Of a stretch of 64,000 nt of DNA, positions 1 through 9,084 are shown piece after piece. The notes under the pieces are model-generated. The model saw only the letters and a program-made list of their open reading frames with translations, was not told the origin of the DNA and searched no databases. The stretch comes from CAYMZZ01 sp046297935 (GTDB taxonomy: Bacteria; Bacteroidota; Bacteroidia; Chitinophagales; Chitinophagaceae): NCBI GenBank assembly GCA_046297935.1, contig JBKBHA010000001.1:124001-188000 (forward strand), written 5' to 3'. Position numbers and translations under genes: made by a program. Within the stretch, counting starts at the first letter, position 1; each line of letters starts with the position of its first letter.

Positions 1-581
1 CCTCTACTGATCATATCGACGTAGCACCCACAACCAAGAATCTGGCGGCCGCCGATGTATTTATCATCGTTGATCCCGACCATAGCAAAGACAACCCTCA
101 TCCCAATCTGATGACCGAAGCCGACGCGCAGTCGATTGCCGATTGGGTGAAAAGCGGAGGAGTGTTATGGTTGCTGGCAAACGATAGTGCCAATTGTGAC
201 CTCGAACATTTTAATCTGCTCGCGTCCAAATTTGGCATACGCTTCAGTAATCAAAGCCGCAACATGGTGAAGAATGATGTATTTGATCATGGCGCTTTGT
301 GGACTGATAGCAGTATGGGCATTTTTCAGAAGCGCAAAGTTTTTTTGAAAGAGATCAGCACTTTGTTGATGGAGCCGCCGGCAAAGGCCGTCCTTTCCGA
401 TAGCGGCGATGTGATCATGGCAGCAGCCAGCTTTGGTAAAGGTACTGTGCTGGCGGTGGGCGACCCCTGGCTTTATAACGAATACGTAGATGGAAGAAGG
501 CTGCCCGCCGATTTTGATAATCTTGGAGCTGCACGCGACTTGGCTAACTGGTTACTGAACCAATCGCATCGAAAAAAATGA
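1..581 (+). CDS. Partial GATase-like (DUF4350-type) C-terminal domain, probably of an unsaturated rhamnogalacturonyl hydrolase
   Basis: The frame is open from base 3, so the gene starts upstream of the window; the first in-frame Met (111) is internal. About 192 residues are visible. An alternating strand/helix pattern with FIIVDPD and SGGVLWLLAND near the start and FGKGTVLAVGDPWLYNEY near the end resembles the class-I glutamine-amidotransferase-like fold of DUF4350 proteins. In Bacteroidota such domains are often found at the C-terminus of GH88/GH105 unsaturated rhamnogalacturonyl hydrolases (family knowledge). The stop overlaps the start of the pectinesterase gene by 4 bases (ATGA), which fits a pectin role. 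The hydrolase identity is inferred because the catalytic part lies outside the window. Confidence 0.55.
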   Translation, partial: STDHIDVAPTTKNLAAADVFIIVDPDHSKDNPHPNLMTEADAQSIADWVKSGGVLWLLANDSANCDLEHFNLLASKFGIRFSNQSRNMVKNDVFDHGALWTDSSMGIFQKRKVFLKEISTLLMEPPAKAVLSDSGDVIMAAASFGKGTVLAVGDPWLYNEYVDGRRLPADFDNLGAARDLANWLLNQSHRKK

Positions 582-1594
582 AGAGATTAATATCGATATG
601 GTCTCTATGTCTTTGTACGACAGTAGCAGTCGCGCAAACGGTGACGGTAGCGCTCGATGGCACGGGTGATTTTCGGAGTATTCAGGGTGCCATCAACAGT
701 TTCTCCGATCATTCCGATCAGCCTCGTCGCATACTGATCAAAAAGGGCGTATATCGGGAGAAAATTTATATCGAAAAACATAATATCATTCTTGAAGGAG
801 AGGACCGGGAGCAAACAGTCATTACGGCCGCTATTGCCCGTGATGCCTGGCGCTGCGAACATCAGGACGATTGGGGAGTAGCTACAGTAAATATTGCCGC
901 CAACGACATTGATCTGTTGAACCTGACGGTAACAAACAGTTTTGGGTTCGATTTCAAAGATGCATTTACTGTAGCCTGCCCCGGCGATACCTTGAACAAA
1001 GGACAAAAATTGATGCGAAAAGATGGACACCAGATGGCTGTGAGAGTGATGAATGCGACCCGCATGCGGGCAATCAATTGTCGCTTTCGCTCTTTTGGCG
1101 GTGATACCATGAGTCCATGGAATGTACAGGCCGGGCTTTGGTATTTCCGCGATTGCATCATGGAGGGCGGAGTAGACTTGTACTGTCCTCGTGGCTGGGC
1201 CTGGGCTGAGAATTGTGAATTTATCGCACATACTGGCTCAGCTATTATCTGGCATGATGGTTCGGCTGATCCTGATTCAAAATCAGTGCTTGTCAATTGC
1301 AGGTTTAATGGCTTTGATGGCTTTCGGCTGGGGCGTTACCACCGCGATGCCCAACTGTATTTGGTCGGCTGCGTGTTTGCAAACAATATGCGCAACGATC
1401 CTATTGGCAGAGTAGAAAATGCAGCTCCTTTTCGGTGGGGCCACCGGGTGTATTATGCCAACTGCCATCGCGAAGGCGGCACTGATTATGCCTGGTACAC
1501 CAACAACCTGCCAAAAGATTTAACTATTGACAAGATAACCGTTGACTGGGTATTTCAGCAGCGCTGGAATCCTGAAAAAGCAGATAGAAAATGA
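578..1594 (+). CDS. Pectinesterase-like secreted protein (CE8 family)
   Basis: 338 residues with a signal peptide ending near VAVAQ (residue 20), so it acts outside the cytoplasm and would remove methyl esters from pectin. The right-handed beta-helix fold is suggested by repeated short strands and by family landmarks: GVYREKIYIE (57-66), the glutamine region QAGLWYFRD (184-192), VDLYCPRG (199-206) where the nucleophilic aspartate is expected, and LGRYHRDAQ (251-259) where plant enzymes have LGRPW. The motifs are present but diverge from the classical QDTL/DFIFG/LGRPW forms, so family placement is firmer than the exact substrate. It overlaps both neighbours by 4 bases and heads the uronate genes. 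Confidence 0.85.
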   Translation: MKRLISIWSLCLCTTVAVAQTVTVALDGTGDFRSIQGAINSFSDHSDQPRRILIKKGVYREKIYIEKHNIILEGEDREQTVITAAIARDAWRCEHQDDWGVATVNIAANDIDLLNLTVTNSFGFDFKDAFTVACPGDTLNKGQKLMRKDGHQMAVRVMNATRMRAINCRFRSFGGDTMSPWNVQAGLWYFRDCIMEGGVDLYCPRGWAWAENCEFIAHTGSAIIWHDGSADPDSKSVLVNCRFNGFDGFRLGRYHRDAQLYLVGCVFANNMRNDPIGRVENAAPFRWGHRVYYANCHREGGTDYAWYTNNLPKDLTIDKITVDWVFQQRWNPEKADRK

Positions 1595-3117
1595 AACAGC
1601 TTCATCCCGATATACTGGATCAACTTGCTGCGCAGACGAACCTGCATCTGCCACCGCCAGGCTTCGATCGATGGCCTGAGAAGGTAATACAGTTTGGCAC
1701 CGGAGTGCTACTGCGTGGCCTGACCGACTACTATATTGACCGGGCTAATCGCGAAGCTGTTTTCTGCGGACGCGTGGTAGTGGTCAAATCAACCAGCGGA
1801 GGTGGCGCGGATGTATTCGAACAACAGGGTGGTCTTTACACTGTGTGCGAGCGTGGAATTACGGACAATGTACGGAAGGAAGAATACTGGGTCAACTCTT
1901 CTATCAGTCGGGTGCTTACCGCCTCCAGTCAATGGGAGCAGGTGCTGGCTTGCGCCGACAATCCAGACATGAAGATTGTTGTTAGCAATACCACCGAGGT
2001 TGGTATTGTATATCAGGAAGAGTCTATCGGGAACAGGGTGCCAGATTCTTTTCCTGCCAAATTACTGGCGCTGCTCTTCCGCCGTTACCAACGCTTTTCC
2101 GGCGCTGAGGATTCAGGTATGGTCATTGTACCTACCGAACTGATAACAAATAATGGCGATCGATTACGCGATATTGTATTGCAGCTGGCCGAATACAATC
2201 AATTGGCGCCTGCTTTCATAGTATGGCTGCAAAAGGAAAACCATTTTTGCAATTCCCTGGTTGACCGCATTGTTCCCGGAATGCCCCCCGAACCGGAGTG
2301 GAAAGAACTGTGTTCATTTTTGGGTTATCGCGATGAGTTGATGATCAGCGCGGAGCCATTCAATCTTTGGGCTATTCAGGCAAACAGTCCTGAAGTAGCC
2401 GAATGCCTTTCTTTTGCATCGGTTAATCCGGGCATGGTGATATCGCCCGACATTGAAAAATTCCGCGAGTTGAAGTTGCGTTTGCTAAACGGCACACATA
2501 GCTTTTGTTGCGGTTTGGCTTTTCTGGCAGGCTTTGAGACGGTAAAAGAGGCCCTGGCCCACGAAAACGTATCAACATTTGTTCGCCGGCTGATGATGAC
2601 TGAGATCGCAGAGGTGCTGCCGGCAGAACTCGTTTCTTACAATGAAGCCTGCAAATTTGCCGACACTGTACTCGATCGTTTTCGTAATCCTTTTCTCGAA
2701 CACCGCTGGCTGAGTATTACGCTAAACTATACTGGCAAGATGCGGATGAGAAATATACCTTTGTTGCTGCGCTACTACAAGAAGCAGCAGCAAGTGCCAA
2801 CCTGTATGGCCCGGGGGTTTGCGGCTTATATTCTGTTTATGAAATGTACGTTGCAGGCCGATGGAACTTATGCCGGACTGCGTAACGGAGAGCTTTATAC
2901 AATTCAGGACGCAGATGCGCCGGTTTTCGCGGCGGCCTGGAGTGCGGGAACAGTTGAAGCAGCCGTACATAGCATATTACAGAATACGGAGCTCTGGGGC
3001 GAAGACCTGAGCCAATTGCCCGGCTGGGAAGAAGCCGTTCTGAACTATGTGAACCATATCCGGCAGGCGGGTGCGCTTTCTGTTTTTAGTAGTGAGCCAA
3101 TCACTCAAACAGTTTAA
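1591..3117 (+). CDS. uxaB: Tagaturonate reductase (altronate oxidoreductase)
   Basis: 508 residues. It reduces tagaturonate to altronate with NADH, the second step of galacturonate breakdown. The N-terminal Rossmann region reads FGTGVLLRGLTDYYID (about 36-51), followed by VVVVKSTSGG. The polyol/mannonate dehydrogenase family motif KLRLLNGTHS lies near residue 295, with the expected Lys, Asn and His. Length is typical of UxaB. The start overlaps the pectinesterase stop (ATGA), and altronate dehydratase follows 3 bases after its stop, so the genes are almost certainly cotranscribed and translationally coupled. Confidence 0.92.
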   Translation: MKQLHPDILDQLAAQTNLHLPPPGFDRWPEKVIQFGTGVLLRGLTDYYIDRANREAVFCGRVVVVKSTSGGGADVFEQQGGLYTVCERGITDNVRKEEYWVNSSISRVLTASSQWEQVLACADNPDMKIVVSNTTEVGIVYQEESIGNRVPDSFPAKLLALLFRRYQRFSGAEDSGMVIVPTELITNNGDRLRDIVLQLAEYNQLAPAFIVWLQKENHFCNSLVDRIVPGMPPEPEWKELCSFLGYRDELMISAEPFNLWAIQANSPEVAECLSFASVNPGMVISPDIEKFRELKLRLLNGTHSFCCGLAFLAGFETVKEALAHENVSTFVRRLMMTEIAEVLPAELVSYNEACKFADTVLDRFRNPFLEHRWLSITLNYTGKMRMRNIPLLLRYYKKQQQVPTCMARGFAAYILFMKCTLQADGTYAGLRNGELYTIQDADAPVFAAAWSAGTVEAAVHSILQNTELWGEDLSQLPGWEEAVLNYVNHIRQAGALSVFSSEPITQTV

Positions 3118-3120
3118 TTC

Positions 3121-4764
3121 ATGGGTAACCTGGTATTAAAAATTCATCACAACGACAATGTGCTGGTAGCGCTTCAAGACCTGCCGGCAGGAGCTGTTAT
3201 TACACACGAGGGTATTGAATACCCGCTGCCCGAAGCGATTCCTGCTAAACACAAGTTTTTCATGAACAACATGAGCGCCGGGCAGCGTATCATCATGTAT
3301 GGTGTAACGGTGGGACAACTACAAACGGATGTAGCAAGAGGTGCCCGCATGAGTACCGACAATACCAAACACCAGGCCGACCCATTTACCTACCGCCCAT
3401 CGCATTACCAGTGGCAGCCCCCTGATGTCTCCCGTTTTCGCAACCGCCATTTTATGGGCTACCATCGATCCGACGGAAGAGTGGGCACAGCCAACTACTG
3501 GCTGTTTATGCCGACGGTTTTTTGCGAAAACAGAAACCTCGATGTAATTCGGGAGGCATTGCACAACGAATTGGGATATGCTGTTACCGACAAGTACAAA
3601 AAAAAGACCAGGGCTTTATTAAAAGCGTATCAGCAGGGGGTTGATCTAAGCGAAGCTACACTTGACTGGGAGCAGGAAGATCCACTTTCCCGCCGGGTGT
3701 TTGAAAATGTAGATGGAATCAAGTTTCTGAATCATCAGGGTGGCTGTGGCGGTACAAGGCACGATGCTACCACACTTGGTAAACTGTTGGCAGCCTATGC
3801 CGATCATCCCAATGTGGCAGGTGTAACTATCTTGAGTCTGGGCTGTCAGAACTTGCAGACAGCCGAGCTGCTGCAATCTTTAAAAGAGCGTAACCCTCAT
3901 TTCGATAAGCCGCTTTATGTGTTTGAGCAACAACAATCGCAGAGCGAGGAACAATTGATTACGGATGCTATTCGAAAAACATTTCAGGGGCTTGTTGAAA
4001 TCAACAAACTCAGCAGGCAACCCGCCACACTCGATAAACTGGTGTTGGGAGTAAAATGTGGTGGCAGCGATGGTTTCAGCGGAATCAGCGCCAATCCTGC
4101 AGTAGGCTATTGCAGTGATCTGCTGGTGGCACTGGGCGGTAAAGTATTGCTGGCCGAATTTCCGGAGCTCTGTGGTGCCGAGCAGGAACTGATCGATCGC
4201 ACCCGCGATGAGGCTGCCGCCCGAAAATTTATCCGCTTAATGACTAATTACAACGAAACAGCGCTTAAAGTAGGTTCGGGTTTTCATATGAATCCTTCGC
4301 CCGGTAATATCCGGGATGGACTGATTACCGATGCTATCAAAAGTCTGGGAGCTGCTCGCAAAGGTGGCACATCGCCTGTGGAAGATGTGCTCGACTATAC
4401 AGAGCCGGCTACCAAACCGGGCCTCAGCCTGGTCTGCACGCCGGGCAACGATGTGGAAGCTACTACCGGCAAGGCTGCCAGCGGTGCCACCCTGATACTT
4501 TTCACCACCGGTCTGGGCACCCCTACTGGCAACCCCGTTTGTCCCACCATAAAAGTGGCGACTAACTCCGGACTGGCAAAGCGAATGGCTGATATAATTG
4601 ATATTGATACCGGCCCCGTAATTGAGGGCGAAAAGACCATTGAAGAAATGGGCGAAGAAATACTGGAATACTGCATTAAAGCGGCAAGCGGCGAAATACT
4701 GCCGAAAGCCGTGCAGCTAAATCAGGATGATTTTATTCCGTGGAAGAGAGGCGTTTCCCTGTAA
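3121..4764 (+). CDS. uxaA: Altronate dehydratase
   Basis: 547 residues in a UxaA/GarD family protein. It dehydrates altronate to 2-keto-3-deoxygluconate. Residues 1-75 form a SAF domain (VLVALQDLPAGAVITHEG). The catalytic part begins at FMGYHRSDGRVGTANYW (about 110). Conserved cysteine-rich segments HQGGCGGTRHD, LGCQN and KCGGSDGFSGISANPA match the iron-dependent dehydratase core. Some family members are split into two proteins; here both parts are fused, which is the usual UxaA form. It lies between UxaB and UxaC in the operon. Confidence 0.93.
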   Translation: MGNLVLKIHHNDNVLVALQDLPAGAVITHEGIEYPLPEAIPAKHKFFMNNMSAGQRIIMYGVTVGQLQTDVARGARMSTDNTKHQADPFTYRPSHYQWQPPDVSRFRNRHFMGYHRSDGRVGTANYWLFMPTVFCENRNLDVIREALHNELGYAVTDKYKKKTRALLKAYQQGVDLSEATLDWEQEDPLSRRVFENVDGIKFLNHQGGCGGTRHDATTLGKLLAAYADHPNVAGVTILSLGCQNLQTAELLQSLKERNPHFDKPLYVFEQQQSQSEEQLITDAIRKTFQGLVEINKLSRQPATLDKLVLGVKCGGSDGFSGISANPAVGYCSDLLVALGGKVLLAEFPELCGAEQELIDRTRDEAAARKFIRLMTNYNETALKVGSGFHMNPSPGNIRDGLITDAIKSLGAARKGGTSPVEDVLDYTEPATKPGLSLVCTPGNDVEATTGKAASGATLILFTTGLGTPTGNPVCPTIKVATNSGLAKRMADIIDIDTGPVIEGEKTIEEMGEEILEYCIKAASGEILPKAVQLNQDDFIPWKRGVSL

Positions 4765-4792
4765 ATGGCTCTTCCCGTTTTAAACAGCGCGT

Positions 4793-6235
4793 ATGAAACA
4801 GTTTTTGGATGAGAATTTTTTGTTGAAAACAGCAACGGCACAAAAGCTTTATCACGACTATGCAAGCCAAATGCCCGTGATCGATTACCATTGTCATTTG
4901 CCTCCTCAACAGATGGCAGAAGACAAGAATTTTTCGAACATCACACAGGCATGGTTATACGGCGACCATTATAAATGGCGTGCCATGCGTACCAATGGGA
5001 TCGACGAAAGTTATTGTACCGGCAACAAATCGGATAGGGAGAAATTTCAAAAGTGGGCAGAAACCGTTCCCTACACCTTACGTAATCCGCTGTTTCACTG
5101 GACTCATCTTGAGTTGAAGCGTTATTTTGGTGTAGAAGATATTTTAAACGGCCATTCAGCCGACAAAATTTATCAGCAAACAACGGAGAAGCTGCAATCT
5201 TCCGAATATTCGGTACGAAACCTGTTGCGCCGAATGAATGTGAAGCTGGTTTGTACCACCGACGATCCGGTGGATGATTTGCGCTGGCATCAACAGTTGA
5301 GCGCCGACGGATTTGAGATTCCTGTGCTGCCTGCCTTCAGGCCCGATATGGCGATGAATGTTACTCACGCAGCCGGCTTTAATGCCTACCTCCGCAAGCT
5401 GGAAGCGGCAACCAATATTGCCATTTCCTCCTTCGACGATTTTTTATACGCGCTTCAAAACAGACATGACTTCTTTGCAAGCATGGGATGCATGGTTTCC
5501 GATCACGGCCTGGAGGAAATTTACGCCGAGGATTTCACCGGCTCAGAAATCGACGCCATCTTCCGGAAAATCCACGGAGGTCGCGAACTAAGCGACGCCG
5601 AACAACGCAAGTTCAAGTCGGCCATGCTAATCCATTTTGCTGAATGGGATTGGGAGAAAGGCTGGGTACAACAATTTCATCTCGGCGCACTGCGCAACAA
5701 CAATAGCCGTATGATGCAGGAGCTGGGTCCGGATACAGGATGGGATTCTATCGGCGATTTTAAACAGGGGCGGAGCCTCGCTGCTTTTCTCGATAAGCTG
5801 GATACTAACAATCGCCTGGCGAGAACAGTGATCTACAATCTGAATCCCGCCGACAATGAATTATTTGCCACCATGATCGGAAATTTTAATGATGGCTCGG
5901 TGGCTGGCAAAATACAATGGGGCTCGGCATGGTGGTTCCTGGATCAGAAAGACGGAATGACCCGGCAAATCAACACACTGTCGAATATGGGTCTGCTGAG
6001 CCGGTTTGTAGGTATGCTCACCGACTCCAGAAGTTTTCTTTCTTTCCCAAGGCATGAATATTTCAGGCGCATACTTTGCGATTTGTTTGGGGAAGAAATA
6101 GAGAATGGGGAACTTCCCAATGATATTGCCTGGATCGGTAAGGTGATTCAGGATATTTGCTACAACAACAATCAAAACTATTTCAACTGGCAGGCCAGCG
6201 AAGTGAAAGCGGCCGACAAAAAAGTGATCGTATAA
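4793..6235 (+). CDS. uxaC: Glucuronate isomerase (uronate isomerase)
   Basis: 480 residues in the amidohydrolase superfamily. It isomerises D-galacturonate to D-tagaturonate (and glucuronate to fructuronate), the entry step to the pathway. The metal-binding HxH lies in VIDYHCHLPPQQMAED (about residues 30-45). The family segments ALRNNNSRMM and LTDSRSFLSFPRHEYFRRIL near the end are present. Length matches UxaC. The gene starts 28 bases after uxaA, and kduD starts 2 bases after its stop. Mannonate-branch genes (uxuA/uxuB) are absent here, so galacturonate is the likely main substrate (inference). Confidence 0.95.
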   Translation: MKQFLDENFLLKTATAQKLYHDYASQMPVIDYHCHLPPQQMAEDKNFSNITQAWLYGDHYKWRAMRTNGIDESYCTGNKSDREKFQKWAETVPYTLRNPLFHWTHLELKRYFGVEDILNGHSADKIYQQTTEKLQSSEYSVRNLLRRMNVKLVCTTDDPVDDLRWHQQLSADGFEIPVLPAFRPDMAMNVTHAAGFNAYLRKLEAATNIAISSFDDFLYALQNRHDFFASMGCMVSDHGLEEIYAEDFTGSEIDAIFRKIHGGRELSDAEQRKFKSAMLIHFAEWDWEKGWVQQFHLGALRNNNSRMMQELGPDTGWDSIGDFKQGRSLAAFLDKLDTNNRLARTVIYNLNPADNELFATMIGNFNDGSVAGKIQWGSAWWFLDQKDGMTRQINTLSNMGLLSRFVGMLTDSRSFLSFPRHEYFRRILCDLFGEEIENGELPNDIAWIGKVIQDICYNNNQNYFNWQASEVKAADKKVIV

Positions 6236-6237
6236 AC

Positions 6238-7008
6238 ATGTCTGTATTGAAACAATTCGATCTTTCGGGAAAATGGGCGCTGGTAACGGGGTGCAACCGC
6301 GGCATCGGAAAGGCGATGGCACTTGGACTGGCCGAAGCAGGAGCCGATATCATCGGTGTATCGGCTACGCTTGATCTACATAACAGCGAAATTGGAAAGG
6401 AAATTGCGGCAGCCGGTCGGCAATTCCTTCCGTTTCAGGCAGATTTTTCGAAGCGGGAATCCATTTATAATTTTCTCGATCAGATTCGAAGCAGGGGATT
6501 ATTGGTAGATATATTGGTTAACAATGCCGGCACCATTCGTCGCGCACCTGCTGCAGAACATGGCGATAGTGACTGGGATGATGTGCTATCGATCAATCTG
6601 GATGCACCCTTTCTGTTGGCACGCGAAATTGGACGTGATATGCTGCAACGCGGTTCCGGTAAAATCATTTTTACCTGTTCGCTACTGAGTTTTCAGGGTG
6701 GTATCACCGTTCCAGGTTATGCAGCCAGCAAGGGAGCCATCGCCAGTCTGGTAAAGGCCCTGGCCAACGAGTGGGCATCGAGAGGCATCAATGTAAATGG
6801 TATTGCGCCCGGTTATATCGCTACCGACAATACCGAAGCGTTAAGGGCCGATGCTGTACGCAGCAAGTCTATTTTAGATCGTATTCCCGCTGGCCGCTGG
6901 GGTGAGGCAGACGACTTAAAAGGAGCCACCGTTTTCCTGGCTTCGGATGCATCGAAATATGTACACGGAACAATTATTACGGTTGATGGGGGATGGATGG
7001 GGAGGTGA
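6238..7008 (+). CDS. kduD: 2-deoxy-D-gluconate 3-dehydrogenase (2-dehydro-3-deoxy-D-gluconate 5-dehydrogenase)
   Basis: 256-residue short-chain dehydrogenase. It interconverts 3-deoxy-D-glycero-2,5-hexodiulosonate and 2-keto-3-deoxygluconate in the unsaturated-uronate arm of pectin breakdown. Visible motifs are the cofactor loop TGCNRGIGKAMA, NNAG in LVNNAGTIRRAP, and catalytic Tyr/Lys in GYAASKGA. The frame is open further upstream, but ATG 6238 gives MSVLKQFDLSGKWALVTG, the normal SDR N-terminus, and lies just after the uxaC stop; the upstream extension would lie inside uxaC. Its neighbour KduI supports the KduD name over a generic SDR. Confidence 0.9.
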   Translation: MSVLKQFDLSGKWALVTGCNRGIGKAMALGLAEAGADIIGVSATLDLHNSEIGKEIAAAGRQFLPFQADFSKRESIYNFLDQIRSRGLLVDILVNNAGTIRRAPAAEHGDSDWDDVLSINLDAPFLLAREIGRDMLQRGSGKIIFTCSLLSFQGGITVPGYAASKGAIASLVKALANEWASRGINVNGIAPGYIATDNTEALRADAVRSKSILDRIPAGRWGEADDLKGATVFLASDASKYVHGTIITVDGGWMGR

Positions 7009-7022
7009 GGGGGATGTGCAAA

Positions 7023-7061
7023 CCTGCCTGACGGTTTACCTACCGAAGGGGGGCAGGCAGG
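7023..7061. repeat. CCTGCCTG...CAGGCAGG palindrome, long-loop copy
   Basis: Arms CCTGCCTG (7023-7030) and CAGGCAGG (7054-7061) enclose about 23 bases. It lies between kduD and kduI and could form a hairpin in the operon mRNA. It belongs to the same family as copies at 7094, 13177 and 45753. A REP-like nature is inferred. Confidence 0.7.
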
Positions 7062-7093
7062 TGCGGAAATGTGCAAATGTGCAAATGTGGAAA

Positions 7094-7113
7094 CCTGCCT
7101 GACGGCAGGCAGG
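7094..7113. repeat. CCTGCCTG...CAGGCAGG palindrome, compact copy
   Basis: A 20-bp unit, CCTGCCTGACGGCAGGCAGG, differing by one central base from the perfect palindrome at 13177. The surrounding 7067-7135 contains short degenerate repeats of the type TGTGCAAA/ACAAATTG, similar in style to the simple-sequence DNA that accompanies repeats elsewhere in this window. Confidence 0.75.
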
Positions 7114-7162
7114 TGTACAAATTGTCAAATTTTCAATTGGGTAGTCTTTTTAACTCAAGATC

Positions 7163-7993
7163 ATGGAGATTCGTTTTGAAAATAGTCCTACAGAATTAAT
7201 GCGTTTTTCAACCGAAGAATTGCGGAATCAGTTTTTGCTGAGTGGGTTGGTCAAGTCCAACAGTGTTGAGCTGGTTTACTCGCATTACGATCGCATGATA
7301 GTTGGTGCGGCCAATCCGGTTGACAAAACGCTGTCGATGCCGGTAGATGCGGAGTTAAGGGCCGATTATTTTCTGGAGCGAAGAGAGATGGGCATCATCA
7401 ATGTAGGCGGAGCCGGTTCGGTATTGGCGGATGGAGAAGTGTTTATGCTGAATAAAATGGATGCCCTCTATCTTGGCAAGGGTACGCAGGAAATTCAGTT
7501 TACCAGTACAGATTCTGCGGTGCCTGCTGTGTTTTATCTCCTTTCGGCGCCAGCACATCATTCATATCCCAGCCGGCGTTGTTCGAAGGAAGAAGCGGCA
7601 CCGGTTAACATGGGCAGTGCTGCCAGTTCTAACGAGCGTACCATTTACAAGTATATTCATGCCGACGGTATTCAGAGCTGCCAGCTGGTGATGGGGCTAA
7701 CGGTGCTGGCACCAGGCAGTGTATGGAATTCAGTTCCGCCCCATACACATACCCGACGTATGGAAGTGTATTTTTATTTCGACGTACCGGAAGCACAGCG
7801 GGTTTTTCATTTTATGGGCCAGCCGCAGGAAACCCGCCACCTGGTTATGGCCAATCACGAAGCCGTGATATCGCCTCCCTGGAGTGTGCATTTTGGCTGC
7901 GGCACGGCCAATTACGGATTTATCTGGGGTATGGCTGGCGAGAACAAAACATTTACCGACATGGATCCCGCACCCATTGCGGAATTGAAATAA
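7163..7993 (+). CDS. kduI: 5-dehydro-4-deoxy-D-glucuronate isomerase
   Basis: 276 residues, the usual KduI length. It isomerises 5-keto-4-deoxyuronate (from unsaturated galacturonate) to 3-deoxy-2,5-hexodiulosonate, which KduD then reduces. The cupin metal site is visible as HTHTRRMEVYFYF (about 195-207), with two His and a Glu, and a later His in SPPWSVHFGCG. The N-terminal SGLVKSNSVELVYSHYDRM and GAANPVDKTL are typical of the family. A 154-base gap with palindromic repeats separates it from kduD, which may alter relative expression within the operon (inference). Confidence 0.95.
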   Translation: MEIRFENSPTELMRFSTEELRNQFLLSGLVKSNSVELVYSHYDRMIVGAANPVDKTLSMPVDAELRADYFLERREMGIINVGGAGSVLADGEVFMLNKMDALYLGKGTQEIQFTSTDSAVPAVFYLLSAPAHHSYPSRRCSKEEAAPVNMGSAASSNERTIYKYIHADGIQSCQLVMGLTVLAPGSVWNSVPPHTHTRRMEVYFYFDVPEAQRVFHFMGQPQETRHLVMANHEAVISPPWSVHFGCGTANYGFIWGMAGENKTFTDMDPAPIAELK

Positions 7994-8043
7994 AGTTTTC
8001 AAAACTTAGATTGTTCGGGGAATTAAATTTTTGAATAGAACAA

Positions 8044-9072
8044 GTGAGTATTCAACAACATAATGTGCTATGCTTCGGTGAAATGTTGCTCCGCATGTCG
8101 CCCCGTCTGGAGGGGGAATGGATTCGGCAATCTGAGATGTCGGTGTACGTAGGTGGTGCCGAACTGAATGTAGCAACAGCCCTTGCGCGATGGTCGCTGC
8201 CTGCTGCATATTGCACGGCCGCGCCGGATCACTATCTAACGAGCGAAATACTGGATTCACTTCATCAATTGGGTATCGATACGGAATCAGTGCTGAAAAC
8301 AGGTCAACGCCTGGGCACCTACTATCTTCCTGCGGGTGCTGATCTCAAACATGCCGGAGTGATCTACGACAGAGCCTATTCTTCTTTTTCAGAATTAAAG
8401 CCAGGTATGATCGACTGGAAAAAATGCCTGGCAAATAAATCCTGGTTTCATTTCAGTGCCATCAGTCCTGCATTGAATGAATCGGTTGCTGCCGTTTGTG
8501 TGGAAGCTGTAAAAGCTGCTTCGGATGCAGGCCTTACAGTATCGATTGATTTAAACTATCGTTCCAAACTTTGGCAGTACGGTCGGCCACCTGTAGAAAT
8601 CATGCAGCAATTATTACCTTATTGCGATGTGGTGATGGGTAATTGTTGGGCGGCCGAAACCCTGCTCGAGGTGCCGTCGCCAGTGCGTGAAAGTCGCGGT
8701 AAATCGAACGACGAGCTGGAGAAAGCAGCTTTGCATAGTATGGGAGAAATTCAGGCTCGCTATGCTCGTGCAAAAGTTTTCGCTTATACTTACCGGTTGG
8801 AAAATGAATACTGGGCTCTAATAAAAACAAAAGATGGTTTTGCCCGTTCCAGACATTTCAGAACCGGCCATGCAATAGACCGGGTGGGCAGTGGCGACTG
8901 TTTTATGGCGGGTCTGATTTATGGAATGACCCGGCAATGGGCTGCCGGCGCGATAGTTGATTTCGCAGCTTCGGCAGCTGTAGGAAAACTGGCGGAAAAA
9001 GGAGATGCCACCAGACAAACTGTGGCTGATATTTTGCAGCGATTGAGCAATCATGAATCGCTGCAGGCTTAG
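8044..9072 (+). CDS. kdgK: 2-keto-3-deoxygluconate kinase (PfkB family)
   Basis: 342 residues. It phosphorylates 2-keto-3-deoxygluconate to KDPG. The sugar-kinase N-terminus VLCFGEMLLRMSP, the substrate segment YVGGAELNVATALARW and the C-terminal anion hole/catalytic base RVGSGDCFMAGLIYG fit the PfkB/ribokinase family. The start is GTG at 8044: an in-frame stop sits at 8032-8034 and the next ATG would remove the first beta strand, so GTG is the only sensible choice. It lies directly before the KDPG aldolase gene, which supports KDG as substrate. Confidence 0.88.
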   Translation: MSIQQHNVLCFGEMLLRMSPRLEGEWIRQSEMSVYVGGAELNVATALARWSLPAAYCTAAPDHYLTSEILDSLHQLGIDTESVLKTGQRLGTYYLPAGADLKHAGVIYDRAYSSFSELKPGMIDWKKCLANKSWFHFSAISPALNESVAAVCVEAVKAASDAGLTVSIDLNYRSKLWQYGRPPVEIMQQLLPYCDVVMGNCWAAETLLEVPSPVRESRGKSNDELEKAALHSMGEIQARYARAKVFAYTYRLENEYWALIKTKDGFARSRHFRTGHAIDRVGSGDCFMAGLIYGMTRQWAAGAIVDFAASAAVGKLAEKGDATRQTVADILQRLSNHESLQA

Positions 9073-9084
9073 ACAAAACAGACT

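Noticed and set aside
605..1296. Minus-strand frames opposite the pectinesterase
   Set aside because: Low-likelihood translations without family features, fully opposite a recognised gene.
6157..6237. N-terminal extension of kduD
   Set aside because: It lies inside uxaC and precedes the standard SDR start at 6238.
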